Assembly (NCBI GenBank): GCA_903904755.1
Contig: CAIVDV010000083.1
Coordinates: forward strand, 1-50,504
DNA: 50,504 nucleotides
Direction of reading: 5' to 3'
DNA from: an uncultured Acidobacteriaceae bacterium
Lineage (GTDB): Bacteria; Acidobacteriota; Terriglobia; Terriglobales; Acidobacteriaceae
Position numbers and translations under genes: made by a program. The notes below the pieces were generated by a model. That model was not told where the DNA came from and did no database searches. It saw nothing but the letters and a program-made list of their open reading frames with translations. This document shows positions 10,351-19,024 of this stretch, one piece after another. Position 1 is the first letter of the stretch. The number at the start of each line of letters is the position of its first letter.

Positions 10351-11247
10351 ATGGGCTTGGGCGCACGCATCCGCATCACTCTCGAAATGATCAAGTGGGA
10401 GCACTCCATCTTCGCGCTCCCCTTCGCGCTCACCGGGGCCATCCTGGCCGCGCAGGGAATGCCCACGAGCTTTCATGGACTTCCGAGCCTTCCAACGCTG
10501 GGCTGGATTCTGGTGGCTATGGTGACCGCACGGTCTGCCGCGATGGCCTTCAACCGCTGGGCCGACGCTGACCTGGATGCCGCCAACCCCCGCACCGCCA
10601 CGCGCGCCATTCCCGCCGGCCTGCTCTCGAAGGGCTTCGTTCTCGCATTCACACTGGTCATGGTCGCGGTCTTTCTGGTCGCCTGCGCCCGGCTCAACCG
10701 CCTGACGCTTGAGCTTTCCCCCATCGTCCTGGTTGTTCTGCTGGGCTACAGCTATCTGAAGCGCCTGACCCGCTTCAGCCACATCGGCCTGGGTCTTGCG
10801 CTGGGGCTTGCCCCGGCTGCCGCGTGGGTTGCCGTCCGCGGAGCCATCGACTTTCGCATCCTGCTGCTGACGGTCATCGTCATCTGCTGGGCTTCCGGCT
10901 TTGACGTTCTTTACGCCTGCCAGGATATGGAGCACGACCGCGCTGCCGGGCTTAACAGCATTCCCCAGTCGATGGGCCTCAATGGGGCGTTCAACGTTGC
11001 ACGCGCCCTGCACCTTATCGTTGTGGTTCTGCTGCCCTGGTTCCGCGTCTTCTTTGGTCTGGGGCCCATCGCGCTCGGCGGGATGGTGCTGGTGGCGGCC
11101 CTGCTGCTTTACGAGCACCTTATCGTGAGCCCGCGCGACCTCTCCCGCCTGAACGCAGCCTTCTTCACCATGAACGGCGTCATCGCCATGGTCTTCTTCG
11201 CCTCCGTCGCCCTGGACCTCTACCTGAGCCCCATCCTCTTCCGCTAG
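10351..11247 (+). CDS. UbiA-family prenyltransferase (4-hydroxybenzoate-type)
   Basis: A 298-residue polytopic membrane enzyme of the UbiA superfamily, which attaches a polyprenyl chain to an aromatic ring in quinone biosynthesis. The first Asp-rich motif is NRWADADLDAANPRT, the second is DMEHDRAAG, and about eight hydrophobic segments separate them. EHSIFALPFALTGA at the N-terminus is typical of the 'UbiA-other' branch, which includes enzymes of the futalosine menaquinone route; substrate not provable here. The ATG at 10351 is chosen (GAGG ten bases upstream); an in-frame start at 10288 adds residues unlike the family. It ends on a CTAG palindrome shared with the stop of the convergent serine hydrolase gene. 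Confidence 0.9.
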   Translation: MGLGARIRITLEMIKWEHSIFALPFALTGAILAAQGMPTSFHGLPSLPTLGWILVAMVTARSAAMAFNRWADADLDAANPRTATRAIPAGLLSKGFVLAFTLVMVAVFLVACARLNRLTLELSPIVLVVLLGYSYLKRLTRFSHIGLGLALGLAPAAAWVAVRGAIDFRILLLTVIVICWASGFDVLYACQDMEHDRAAGLNSIPQSMGLNGAFNVARALHLIVVVLLPWFRVFFGLGPIALGGMVLVAALLLYEHLIVSPRDLSRLNAAFFTMNGVIAMVFFASVALDLYLSPILFR

Positions 11248-12446
11248 CGCTGCTGGAAGAAGTGGTCGATCAGGTAATCCCGCAGCGCAAAGTCGAAGTT
11301 GTTGGTGTTCTGCGTCGCGTCCACCGCATTGGTGTTGTAGGCCACCAGGTATCCCCGCCGGCTCACCGGATCGAAATACAAATGGCTGCGAAATCCGTTC
11401 TGCCAGCCCGCGTGTCCATAGAGCTTCAGTCCCTTGTCGGTATGCACAAAAAAGCTGTGCGCCACCTGGTCACTTGCCCCGGCCCGCGACTGAAAGTCAT
11501 CGTCCGGCACCACCGGCAGCAGCGGCTGCAGCATCTCCATCAGGCTCGCTCGCTTCAGCACCTGGGCAAATTCCGCCTCCCGCCCTGGGTCTCCAATCAA
11601 AAACTCCAGGTACCGCGCCATATCCCCCATCGGCGCATTCAGCCCCCCGTTTGACCGCGTAATCCCCGTGTTGAAGTCGAACCGCTGCTCAGCCAGCTTG
11701 CCATCCTTGCGCTCCCAACTGTGCGAGCGATACCCCAGGAGCGTCCATGGCGAGCGGTCATAGTAGCTGCGCTCCATCCCCAGCGGACGCAGCACATTCT
11801 TCAGCATGTAGACCTCAAAGGCATCGCCGGTGACTCTTTGGATAATTTCGCCCAGAAAGACCACACCCAGGTTCGAATAGCTGAAGCGGCTGCCCGGCTG
11901 GAACTGAATCTGCGTAAACGGCAGCATGGCCACAATCTGGCTCCACTCCGTCGGCTCAAATGGCGCCCACGGCGTCGCCTCGCCCGCCGGCGCATCCGTG
12001 TCCCAAGGCCACGTGGCGTTCCGGAAGCCCGCTGAGTGGCTCATGGCCTGCCGAATCGTCACCTGCGCAATCGACCCATACCCGTCATGCACCGCGGCCA
12101 GCTCGGGAATGTACTTGACCAGCGGATCATCCAGTTCCAGAAGGCCGCGGTCCCGCAGTTGCATGATTGCGATGCCAGTGAGCGTCTTGGTCACCGAGGC
12201 CCAGTGGTAAGTCGTCCGTTCGTCGACGGGCACATCCGGCACCAGTTGCTGCCGGCCAACGCCATCCAGCAGCACCACCTTGCCATCCCGGTACAGCAGC
12301 AGGGTCGAGCCGACAATCCCATTGGCCTTCACGCCGGCTTCGTAATAGCCGCGAATCGCCGCCACATCGGCGGTTTCCTGCGCCACCATTGCGCCGACGC
12401 AGCTCATCAGTACCACCGCAGCCATCCATCCCGCTCTCCAACCCAT
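11244..12446 (-). CDS. Exported beta-lactamase-like serine hydrolase (class C/EstB type)
   Basis: A 400-residue protein with a signal peptide (WMAAVVLMSCVGAMVAQE) and a class C beta-lactamase/penicillin-binding-like fold. The three motifs are SVTK (ASVTKTLTG, nucleophile Ser and Lys), YSN (RFSYSNLGVVFLGE) and an HAG motif (KLYGHAGWQNGF) in place of KTG, as in esterases and D-aminopeptidases of this family. Substrate unknown; periplasmic or surface ester/peptide hydrolysis is likely and true beta-lactamase activity cannot be inferred. The ATG at 12446 has GGAGG 5 bases upstream. Stop overlaps that of the convergent prenyltransferase gene. Confidence 0.9.
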   Translation of the reverse strand: MGWRAGWMAAVVLMSCVGAMVAQETADVAAIRGYYEAGVKANGIVGSTLLLYRDGKVVLLDGVGRQQLVPDVPVDERTTYHWASVTKTLTGIAIMQLRDRGLLELDDPLVKYIPELAAVHDGYGSIAQVTIRQAMSHSAGFRNATWPWDTDAPAGEATPWAPFEPTEWSQIVAMLPFTQIQFQPGSRFSYSNLGVVFLGEIIQRVTGDAFEVYMLKNVLRPLGMERSYYDRSPWTLLGYRSHSWERKDGKLAEQRFDFNTGITRSNGGLNAPMGDMARYLEFLIGDPGREAEFAQVLKRASLMEMLQPLLPVVPDDDFQSRAGASDQVAHSFFVHTDKGLKLYGHAGWQNGFRSHLYFDPVSRRGYLVAYNTNAVDATQNTNNFDFALRDYLIDHFFQQR

Positions 12447-12574
12447 TAAAACCTCCAGAATTTCCCCCAGATATGGCACCATCATTGTGTTCTATCTGGC
12501 CGTACACGCGAAAGCCCACTCGCGGGAACATTTGCCCTCACCTCTCCGTACAACCACCAGTCGAGGTGTGTCGC

Positions 12575-14077
12575 ATGGACTCCGAACCCAAACCCGGGCC
12601 GTCTGCAATCTGGGGGGTAACGGCCATTGCTGCCGCCATCGCCCTGCTCCACTGCCTTACCAATGGCCGCTACGGCTTCCATCGCGACGAGCTTCAGTTT
12701 CTCGCCGATGCCCGCCACCTCGACTGGGGCTTTGTCGCCTATCCGCCCCTTACCCCATTGGTGGAACGCATCAGCCTCGCCCTCTTCGGCCTATGGATGC
12801 CCGGCCTCCGCCTCGCTTCCGTCCTCGCCCAGTGCGCCGTCATCTTCCTCACCGCAGGAATCGCCCGCGCCCTTGGCGGCAGCCGCCTCACCCAGATTTT
12901 CGCCGCTTTCGCCGCCGGCACCGCGCTTCTACCTCTCTTTGAAGGCACCGAGTTCCAATACACCACCTTCGACTACCTGTGGTGGGTACTCACCTTCTAC
13001 GCCCTTACCCGGCTCGCCGCCAGCGGAGACGGGCGCTGGTGGCTGCTGGTCGGCGTCGCCCTCGGCCTTGGCTGCGAAACCAAATACGCCGTTGCTTTCC
13101 TGGTCGCTGCGGTCGTGGCCGCGGTTCTCCTCACTCCGGCCCGCAAGTGGCTCGTTTCCCGCTGGTTCTGGGCCGGTGTCGCCGTCGCCACCATCATCGC
13201 TCTGCCTAACCTCCTCTGGCTCATCCGTCACGACTTCATCAGCTACCACTTCCTCCAGTCGATCCACGCCCGCGACGTCCGCAACGGGCGCGGCGCCGGC
13301 TTCTGGCTTGACCAGTTGAAAGTCTGCTTCAACCCCGGTGCCGTGCCGCTCGTCCTTGCCGGCCTGATCGTACTCTTCCGAATGCCCCGCTTCCGCATCC
13401 TGGCCTTCGCCGCCACCGTGCCCATTCTCCTGCTGGCCCTCGCGCATGGTCGCGGCTACTACACCGCTGCCGTTTACCCCATGCTCATTGCCGCCGGAGC
13501 CGTCGCCTGGTCCCATTGGCTCGCCACCCGCACTCGCTGGCTCTCCCGCACGCTGGTCGGCATCGCTTCCGTCCTGGTTGCCGCCTGCGCGGCCCTCGGC
13601 ACCGCCGTTATCGTCCCTCTCGCCACCTCGGGCCCCTTGCAATCCTTCGCCCTCAGCCAGAACGGCGACCTCCGCGAGGAACTGGGCTGGCAAACCCTCG
13701 TCGATACCCTCAGCCAAATTCGCTCTACCCTCCCCGCCGCCGACCAGCAACACCTTGCCATCCTGACCGGAAACTACGGGGAGGCCGGCGCCGTGGAAAT
13801 CCTGGGCCCCGCCAGCCACCTGCCACCCGTGCTCTCCGGTACCAACTCCTTCTGGCTGCGCGGCTATCCCACCCCGCCACCCACCCGCCTCCTCGTCGTC
13901 GGCCTGGACGCCGACGAAGCCTCCAGCCTCTTCAACTCCTGCCAACTCGCCGCCACCGTCCCCTACCCGCCCAACCTCAACAACGAAGAGTCCCGCTACC
14001 ACCCCGACATCTTTCTCTGCGGAACCCCCAGGCTGCCGTGGCCCGATTTCTGGCGCTCCTTCCAGCGATTTGGCTGA
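12575..14077 (+). CDS. GT39-like (ArnT/PMT) membrane glycosyltransferase
   Basis: A 500-residue integral membrane protein with roughly ten hydrophobic segments. The first periplasmic loop has HRDELQFLADARHLDWGF followed by PPLTP, the Asp-Glu motif of the dolichyl-phosphate-mannose/ArnT-like (PMT_2) family, in which an acidic residue acts as general base. Such enzymes transfer a sugar from a polyprenyl-phosphate donor to lipid or protein at the periplasmic face. The C-terminal ~130 residues form a soluble domain. The ATG at 12575 is preferred (GAGGTG eight bases upstream) over earlier in-frame codons. A polyprenyl-phosphate-glycosyl transferase of GT2 type at 29.8 kb could supply this class of donor; that link is inference. 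Confidence 0.87.
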   Translation: MDSEPKPGPSAIWGVTAIAAAIALLHCLTNGRYGFHRDELQFLADARHLDWGFVAYPPLTPLVERISLALFGLWMPGLRLASVLAQCAVIFLTAGIARALGGSRLTQIFAAFAAGTALLPLFEGTEFQYTTFDYLWWVLTFYALTRLAASGDGRWWLLVGVALGLGCETKYAVAFLVAAVVAAVLLTPARKWLVSRWFWAGVAVATIIALPNLLWLIRHDFISYHFLQSIHARDVRNGRGAGFWLDQLKVCFNPGAVPLVLAGLIVLFRMPRFRILAFAATVPILLLALAHGRGYYTAAVYPMLIAAGAVAWSHWLATRTRWLSRTLVGIASVLVAACAALGTAVIVPLATSGPLQSFALSQNGDLREELGWQTLVDTLSQIRSTLPAADQQHLAILTGNYGEAGAVEILGPASHLPPVLSGTNSFWLRGYPTPPPTRLLVVGLDADEASSLFNSCQLAATVPYPPNLNNEESRYHPDIFLCGTPRLPWPDFWRSFQRFG

Positions 14078-14175
14078 TGCTCCCAATTCCAGGCGGCTAT
14101 GGTATTTTCTTGAAGGGTGAGGCTCAGAACTCCTGACAGGACATTCAGCCCCACACCCTGCAGGAGTGTCACGTT

Positions 14176-15003
14176 TTGATCCGAATTGCCATCCAGGGAG
14201 AGCTCGGCTCTTTCAGTCACGAAGCGGCAACCAAGCTCGTTGCCGACGCACGCATCGTCCCCTATTCCATCTCGCCGGAAGTCTTCGGCGCACTCGCCCG
14301 AGGAGAAGTCGACGCCGCCGTCATTCCGATTGAGAACTCCCTTGCCGGCTCCGTCCTTGAGCACTTTGACCTCATGCTGACCCACGACTTCCGCATCGTT
14401 CGCGAGGCGCTGCTCCGCATCCGCCACAACCTCATCGGCATCTCTGGCGCAGGCATCGGTGAAATCGACCGCGTCTTCTCCCATCCCGTCGCCCTCGCCC
14501 AATGCCGCCGCTTCCTCGCCGAGCACCCAAAAATGGAGTCGTTCGCCTTCTACGACACCGCAGGCAGCGTCAAGCAACTGGTCGAACTCCGCGACCGCCA
14601 CGCCGCCGCCATCGCCAGTGCTGAGGCCGCACGCCACTACGGCGCGCAGATTCTGGCATCCGGCATCGAAGACAATGCGGAGAATTACACGCGTTTCTTC
14701 CTGCTGCGCCGCACCGCTGATGCAGCGCTTGTTGACGGTGCCAACAAACTCTCCATTGCCTTCAGCGTGCAGAATCGCCCAGGCAGCCTCGTAGACGCAC
14801 TAACGCAGCTCGCCACCATCGGCACCAATCTCACCAAAATCGAGTCGCGGCCCGTCCATGGCAAGCCCTGGGAGTATGTTTTTTATGTCGATTGCCAGCT
14901 CAATGACCCTTCCGATGCCGCCAAGGTGCTGGAAGCGCTGAAGGCGCATTGCGCCATGGTCAAGGAACTCGGGTTGTACAAAGAAGGCATCCGCCTCCCC
15001 TGA
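14176..15003 (+). CDS. pheA: Prephenate dehydratase (TTG start)
   Basis: A 275-residue monofunctional prephenate dehydratase, which makes phenylpyruvate for phenylalanine. Residues 3-180 are the catalytic domain: IAIQGELGSFSHEAA, VIPIENSLAGSV, and NYTRFFLL with the key Thr-Arg-Phe. Residues ~195-270 are the regulatory ACT domain, with the phenylalanine-binding NRPGSLVDAL and IESRP motifs, so feedback inhibition is expected. No ATG or GTG fits the conserved start; TTG at 14176 with CAGGAG nine bases before it is the best start. It is followed by a clear terminator. Confidence 0.95.
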   Translation: MIRIAIQGELGSFSHEAATKLVADARIVPYSISPEVFGALARGEVDAAVIPIENSLAGSVLEHFDLMLTHDFRIVREALLRIRHNLIGISGAGIGEIDRVFSHPVALAQCRRFLAEHPKMESFAFYDTAGSVKQLVELRDRHAAAIASAEAARHYGAQILASGIEDNAENYTRFFLLRRTADAALVDGANKLSIAFSVQNRPGSLVDALTQLATIGTNLTKIESRPVHGKPWEYVFYVDCQLNDPSDAAKVLEALKAHCAMVKELGLYKEGIRLP

Positions 15004-15026
15004 TTCCTCTCGCAACTTATTCAAGA

Positions 15027-15058
15027 TAAAGGGCTGCCCACTTGGGCGGCCCTTTTTT
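15027..15058 (+). terminator. Rho-independent terminator after pheA
   Basis: AAAGGGCTGCCC and GGGCGGCCCTTTTTT form a stem with one T-G wobble around an ACTT loop, followed by T6. It starts 24 bases after the pheA stop. Confidence 0.9.
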
Positions 15059-15361
15059 GCGCGCCTTGGCGCAGTTCTCAAAAGCGATCTCGCGTGGCGG
15101 CGGCAGGGAATAACCCTGCAGGAATGAAGACGAATCGGCAGTTTCGTCTCACGTTCAGTTGGGCGGGGTCGATAACCAGAGCGGAATACACCTTGGTGCC
15201 GGGAGACACCATGGGGCGGAGCTGCTGTCAATTTATGGAGCAGGGAACAGAGGCAACCCCGGTGCCGTAAGGGAAAGAGAGCAGGTGAGTCCCTGGAGAA
15301 GTTTTGAAACCTTCCCGAGTTGACTCGAATCTCATAAGAGAAGTTGATACGAGGTTACTCA
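15059..15361 (+). other. 300-bp lon leader, no gene found
   Basis: No convincing reading frame. Small inverted repeats occur: GACGAA/TTCGTC near 15128-15147 and GGTG/CACC near 15194-15210. I compared it by eye with cobalamin, RNase P and SRP RNA signatures and found no match. Just before lon there is a TTGAAAC at 15304 and a TTGACT at 15320, but no well-placed -10, so I do not assign a promoter. A long, structured, possibly heat-responsive leader is possible but unproven. Confidence 0.35.
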
Positions 15362-17788
15362 ATGTTTGAATCCCCAAAGACCGAAAAACCGTCCGCGGCC
15401 CATGTTCTTACCCAACTCCCCATTCTCCCCGTTCGCGACACGGTCCTGTTTCCTCACGCGGTCCTTCCTCTCACGGTCGGCCGCGAAAGTTCCATCCAGC
15501 TGATTGAGTCTCTGGGGGACCAACGCAAAATCGTCGTCGTCGCACAGCGCGACCCACGCCAGGACTCCCCGAAGCCCGAAGACCTGCAGGAATACGGCAC
15601 TCTCGCCACAGTCCACAAAGTGGTGAAGATGCCCAATCTGAGCCGTTTTGTCTTCACGGAGGGCACCACCCGCGTCAAACTCGGCAAATTTTCGCAGACG
15701 GAGCCATTCCTGATGGCTGAGGTTGAGCCGATCCTGGACATTCCGCCGGAGTTCGAGGGAGCGCCGGCAGCGATTGAGGCGCTTCAGCGCAACGTTCTGC
15801 ACCAGTTCCAGCAGATTGTCGGCAATTCGCCGACGCTGAGTGACGAGCTCCAAACGATTGCTGCGAACATTCAGGAGCCCGGCCGTGCTGCGGACTTCAT
15901 CGCCGCCTCGCTCCCGTTCCTGACGACGGCCGACAAGCAGGCGCTGCTGGAAAGCGCCGATGTCATGGTTCGGCTTGAACTCCTCAATCAGCACCTGGCG
16001 AAGGAAATCGAGGTTCAGCAGCTCCGCACCAAAATCCAGACCGAGGTCCATGACCAGGTCCAGCAGTCCCAGCGCGACTACTACCTTCGCGAGCAGCTCA
16101 AGGCGATCCAGAAGGAACTGGGCGACGTTGACGAAGGCCAGCGCGACATTGAGGATCTGCGCCAGAAGATTGAAGCCGCCGGCATGCCGGACGAGGTCAA
16201 GAAGGAAGCTCTGAAGGAACTTGGCCGCCTCTCCCGCATGTCTCCCATGGCCGCCGACTCTTCGCTCGTCCGCAACTACGTCGAGTGGCTTGCCGCGCTG
16301 CCCTGGAACCGCAGCACTGGCACCAAGGTGGAACTTGGCAAGGCGCAGGAGATCCTCGAGGAAGATCACTATGGCCTCAAGAAGGTCAAAGACCGCATCC
16401 TCGACTACCTCAGCGTTCTCGAGCTGAAGCCGGACATGAAGGGGCCCATCCTCTGCTTTGTCGGTCCTCCGGGTGTTGGCAAGACCTCGCTCGGCCGCTC
16501 CATCGCGCGCGCTCTCGGGCGCAAGTTCCAGCGTGTTTCTCTCGGCGGCATGCACGACGAGGCAGAAATCCGCGGCCATCGCCGGACCTACATCGGCGCG
16601 CTGCCCGGCCAGATCATGCAGTCCATCCGCCGTGCCGACGCGAACGACCCCGTCATCATGCTGGATGAAATTGACAAGCTTGGCCGCGACTTCCGCGGTG
16701 ACCCCGCCGCGGCCCTGCTGGAAACGCTCGATCCCGAGCAGAACTCGACTTTCCGCGACAACTACCTCGACGTGCCTTTTGATCTCTCCAAGGTTCTCTT
16801 CATCTGCACCGCCAACATGCTGGATACCCTGCCCGAGCCCCTGCTCGACCGCATGGAGATTATCCCGCTGCAGGGCTATAGCGAAGAGGAGAAGGTGAAT
16901 ATTGCCTTCCGCTATCTCATCCCTCGGCAGATTCAGGCGAACGGGCTCACTGTTGAGCAGATTGAGTTCCCGGAAGATTCCGTTCGCTACCTGGTGCGGC
17001 ACTACACCCGCGAGGCGGGCGTCAGGAAACTGGAACAGGTTCTGGGCACCGTCTGCCGCAAGCAGGCACGCCGCATCGTGGAGGGTGCCCGGGAGAAGCT
17101 TGTCATTACCCCGGATGTTCTGCAGGAGTTCCTCGGAGGCCAGCAGATCCGCGTCGATATGGAAGTCTTCGAGCGCACGCGGCGTCCTGGCGTGGCCGTC
17201 GGGCTGGCGTGGACCCCCTCTGGCGGCGATGTCCTCTTTGTCGAAGCCAACAAGATGAAGGGCAAGGGTGGCTTTACCATGACCGGCCAGATTGGTGATG
17301 TCATGCAGGAATCCATGCAGGCCGCGCTCACCTGGGTCCGCTCCAATGCCGCCTACGTCGGCCTCGAGGAGGACTTCAATAGCTCCGTTGACCTCCACAT
17401 CCATGTTCCTGCCGGGGCCATCCCCAAGGACGGCCCCTCAGCCGGCGTCACCATGGTTACCACCCTGGTTTCGCTTATGACCAACACCCCGATCCGCCCC
17501 TTCACCGCCATGACCGGTGAAGTCACCCTCAGCGGAAACGTCCTGCCCGTCGGCGGCATCAAGGAGAAATTCCTCGCCGCCCGCCGCGCCGGAGTGCAGC
17601 ACATCATCCTTCCGGCAGAAAACCGCCAGAACGTTGAGGAAGACCTCACCGCCGCCCAGTTGGAAGGCGTCACCATCCACTACGCCAGCCGGGTTGAGGA
17701 GGTGCTGGAAGCAGCGCTTCCCCTGCTTAAGCCCACTGCGGTTGCGGCCCACGCGTCCGCCTCCTCCGAGTGGGGAGCGGTCGTCTAG
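15362..17788 (+). CDS. lon: ATP-dependent protease La (Lon)
   Basis: An 808-residue cytosolic AAA+ serine protease that degrades misfolded and regulatory proteins. The N-terminal LON domain starts at LPILPVRDTVLFPHAVLPL; a coiled region follows around QVQQSQRDYYLREQLKAIQ; the ATPase has Walker A GPPGVGKTSLGRS and Walker B VIMLDEIDKLG; the protease domain has the catalytic Ser in PKDGPSAGVTM and the catalytic Lys in GGIKEKFLAARRAG. The length is normal for LonA. The ATG at 15362 has CGAGGT ten bases upstream; an in-frame start six codons earlier would overlap it. Confidence 0.97.
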   Translation: MFESPKTEKPSAAHVLTQLPILPVRDTVLFPHAVLPLTVGRESSIQLIESLGDQRKIVVVAQRDPRQDSPKPEDLQEYGTLATVHKVVKMPNLSRFVFTEGTTRVKLGKFSQTEPFLMAEVEPILDIPPEFEGAPAAIEALQRNVLHQFQQIVGNSPTLSDELQTIAANIQEPGRAADFIAASLPFLTTADKQALLESADVMVRLELLNQHLAKEIEVQQLRTKIQTEVHDQVQQSQRDYYLREQLKAIQKELGDVDEGQRDIEDLRQKIEAAGMPDEVKKEALKELGRLSRMSPMAADSSLVRNYVEWLAALPWNRSTGTKVELGKAQEILEEDHYGLKKVKDRILDYLSVLELKPDMKGPILCFVGPPGVGKTSLGRSIARALGRKFQRVSLGGMHDEAEIRGHRRTYIGALPGQIMQSIRRADANDPVIMLDEIDKLGRDFRGDPAAALLETLDPEQNSTFRDNYLDVPFDLSKVLFICTANMLDTLPEPLLDRMEIIPLQGYSEEEKVNIAFRYLIPRQIQANGLTVEQIEFPEDSVRYLVRHYTREAGVRKLEQVLGTVCRKQARRIVEGAREKLVITPDVLQEFLGGQQIRVDMEVFERTRRPGVAVGLAWTPSGGDVLFVEANKMKGKGGFTMTGQIGDVMQESMQAALTWVRSNAAYVGLEEDFNSSVDLHIHVPAGAIPKDGPSAGVTMVTTLVSLMTNTPIRPFTAMTGEVTLSGNVLPVGGIKEKFLAARRAGVQHIILPAENRQNVEEDLTAAQLEGVTIHYASRVEEVLEAALPLLKPTAVAAHASASSEWGAVV

Positions 17789-17806
17789 CCCGCTGAAACC
17801 TCATCA

Positions 17807-17860
17807 CCCGTGTGCCATACTGTCCAAGGCTGGAGGGCTTGCCGACAGATGGCACACGGG
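17807..17860 (+). promoter_or_regulatory. 17-bp hairpin enclosing the guaD start codon
   Basis: CCCGTGTGCCAT (17807-17818) is perfectly complementary to ATGGCACACGGG (17849-17860); after one bulged A the stem continues with CTGTC/GACAG. The ATG that opens the second arm is the proposed guaD start and the only good Shine-Dalgarno (GGAGGG, 17832-17837) lies in the loop. There is no T-tract, so it is not a terminator. Seen directly; a role in translational control or as an operator dyad is inference. Confidence 0.7.
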
Positions 17861-18328
17861 GCTGAAGCTGAATTCATGCGGCGCGCAATCGCGCTGGCTA
17901 TCGAGAACGTTCGCGCGGGTGTCGGTGGCCCCTTCGCCGCCGTCATCGTCCGCGACGGAAGAATTGTCGCCGAGGCGGCCAACTCCGTTACCTCCACATG
18001 CGATCCCACTGCCCACGGCGAGGTCAACGCCATCCGCGCAGCCTGCCGCGCACTCGGGACTTTTTCGCTGGCCGGATGCGTTATCTACTCCAGTTGCGAG
18101 CCCTGCCCCATGTGCCTGGCGGCCATCTACTGGGCCCGCCTCGATGCCCTCTACTTTGGCGCCAGCCAGCACGACGCGGCCAAGGCGGGGTTTGACGACG
18201 CGAGGCTCTACGAAGAGGTCGGCATGCCCATCGCAGCCCGCTCCCTTCCCACTGCGCAGCTTCTCGGCGAGGAAGAATGGGCGAGTTTCGGTGCCTGGCT
18301 CAGCACCCCTGCCAGGGTCGATTATTAG
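17849..18328 (+). CDS. guaD: Guanine deaminase (CDA-fold)
   Basis: A 159-residue zinc deaminase closely resembling Bacillus-type guanine deaminase (guanine to xanthine and ammonia). Zinc/catalytic motifs are HGEVNAIRAAC and SCEPCPMCLAAIYWAR; the segment AGFDDARLYEEVGMP and the C-terminal FGAWLSTPARVDY match the domain-swapped C-terminus that sets this family apart from TadA and cytosine deaminases. The first zinc motif reads HGE where Bacillus has HAE. The ATG at 17849 (GGAGGG eleven bases upstream) fits the family N-terminus, but a GTG at 17810 in the same frame is possible. The start lies inside a long hairpin. It follows lon by 60 bases. Confidence 0.88.
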   Translation: MAHGAEAEFMRRAIALAIENVRAGVGGPFAAVIVRDGRIVAEAANSVTSTCDPTAHGEVNAIRAACRALGTFSLAGCVIYSSCEPCPMCLAAIYWARLDALYFGASQHDAAKAGFDDARLYEEVGMPIAARSLPTAQLLGEEEWASFGAWLSTPARVDY

Positions 18329-18483
18329 CGCCCATCCGTTGGCAGGATTGAACAATGCATGAGAATGGCGTTGCCACCATGCCACGTCTGCCCTGTTGCG
18401 CAATTCCTGGCACTACCATTGGAGGAGCGAACTCCCCGGTTGCCGGCGGCTCATGTTCCTGCAAAAAACTTGTGAGGGTACCA

Positions 18484-18948
18484 ATGAAGCGGCTTCTTCT
18501 TCTCCTTTTCCTCCTCGCCGGCAGTGTGGCACATGGCGAAACCTGCGAGCTGAAAACTTACGCATCCTCCTGGATGGCAACAGGGACCGAGTTCAAGGTC
18601 TCCTGTCCTTCCGGCGAGTATCACGGAGTCCTCGTGTCAACTCCGGCAAAACGCTTTTTCCGCCGCGGACATCTCATGCTCAAATTCGATCAATCCCTGG
18701 TAGTCGTGGGCAAGAAGCCCGGCGATGAAGGGCGAATCGAGATAGGCCATGGCCGTCAGCTTCTCAGCATGATGATGGTCGGCAGCTCAGGCATCGGCGC
18801 CAAGGACCTCACCGATGGTCTCGCCGGCGCCGTCTACAAGTCCTGGTACGCCATCCCGATAACGGTGGTCTCGCTCTCGTTCTTCTCAAACGGCGGGGAT
18901 GTGAATCTGAAGCCTGGGTACAAGCTCGAGGTTGTCGCGGCTCGATAG
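18484..18948 (+). CDS. Small exported protein, function unknown
   Basis: A 154-residue protein with a clear signal peptide (KRLLLLLFLLAGSVAHGE, cleavage around AHG). The mature part is mostly beta-like, with two Cys residues (TCELKTYASS and VSCPSGEYHG), a basic RFFRRGHLML patch and a hydrophobic YAIPITVVSLSFF stretch near the C-terminus. I do not recognise a family. GAGGG lies five bases before the ATG. The mature protein is likely periplasmic with one possible disulfide. It stands between guaD and the aldolase-like gene on the same strand, with 155 bases before it that contain no other gene. Confidence 0.7.
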   Translation: MKRLLLLLFLLAGSVAHGETCELKTYASSWMATGTEFKVSCPSGEYHGVLVSTPAKRFFRRGHLMLKFDQSLVVVGKKPGDEGRIEIGHGRQLLSMMMVGSSGIGAKDLTDGLAGAVYKSWYAIPITVVSLSFFSNGGDVNLKPGYKLEVVAAR

Positions 18949-18997
18949 CACCCAGAGCGTTCAATAGGTAAGTTATTTCTAGATAATGAACTTCGCG

Positions 18998-19003
18998 TAT
19001 ACT
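18998..19003 (+). promoter_or_regulatory. Candidate -10 box (TATACT) for the aldolase-like gene
   Basis: TATACT in CGCGTATACTGTT lies 21 bases before the ATG at 19025. No good -35 is visible (ATTTCT region). It supports start 19025 over the in-frame ATG at 18986, which would put the hexamer inside the gene. Confidence 0.35.
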
Positions 19004-19024
19004 GTTCCTGACAGCGAGGCACTC

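Noticed and set aside
11244-12446. Calling the serine hydrolase a beta-lactamase resistance gene
   Set aside because: The third motif is HAG, not KTG, and esterase/D-aminopeptidase relatives share the SxxK and YSN motifs.
15059-15361. Riboswitch or RNase P/SRP RNA in the lon leader
   Set aside because: Compared by eye with conserved cores; none matched and no terminator or covariation evidence is available.
15359-17404. 681-codon open frame on the minus strand
   Set aside because: Exact antisense of lon; no recognisable protein and no start signals.
17810-17848. GTG at 17810 as the guaD start
   Set aside because: No Shine-Dalgarno before it and the extra residues do not resemble guanine deaminases; kept only as an alternative because of the hairpin.
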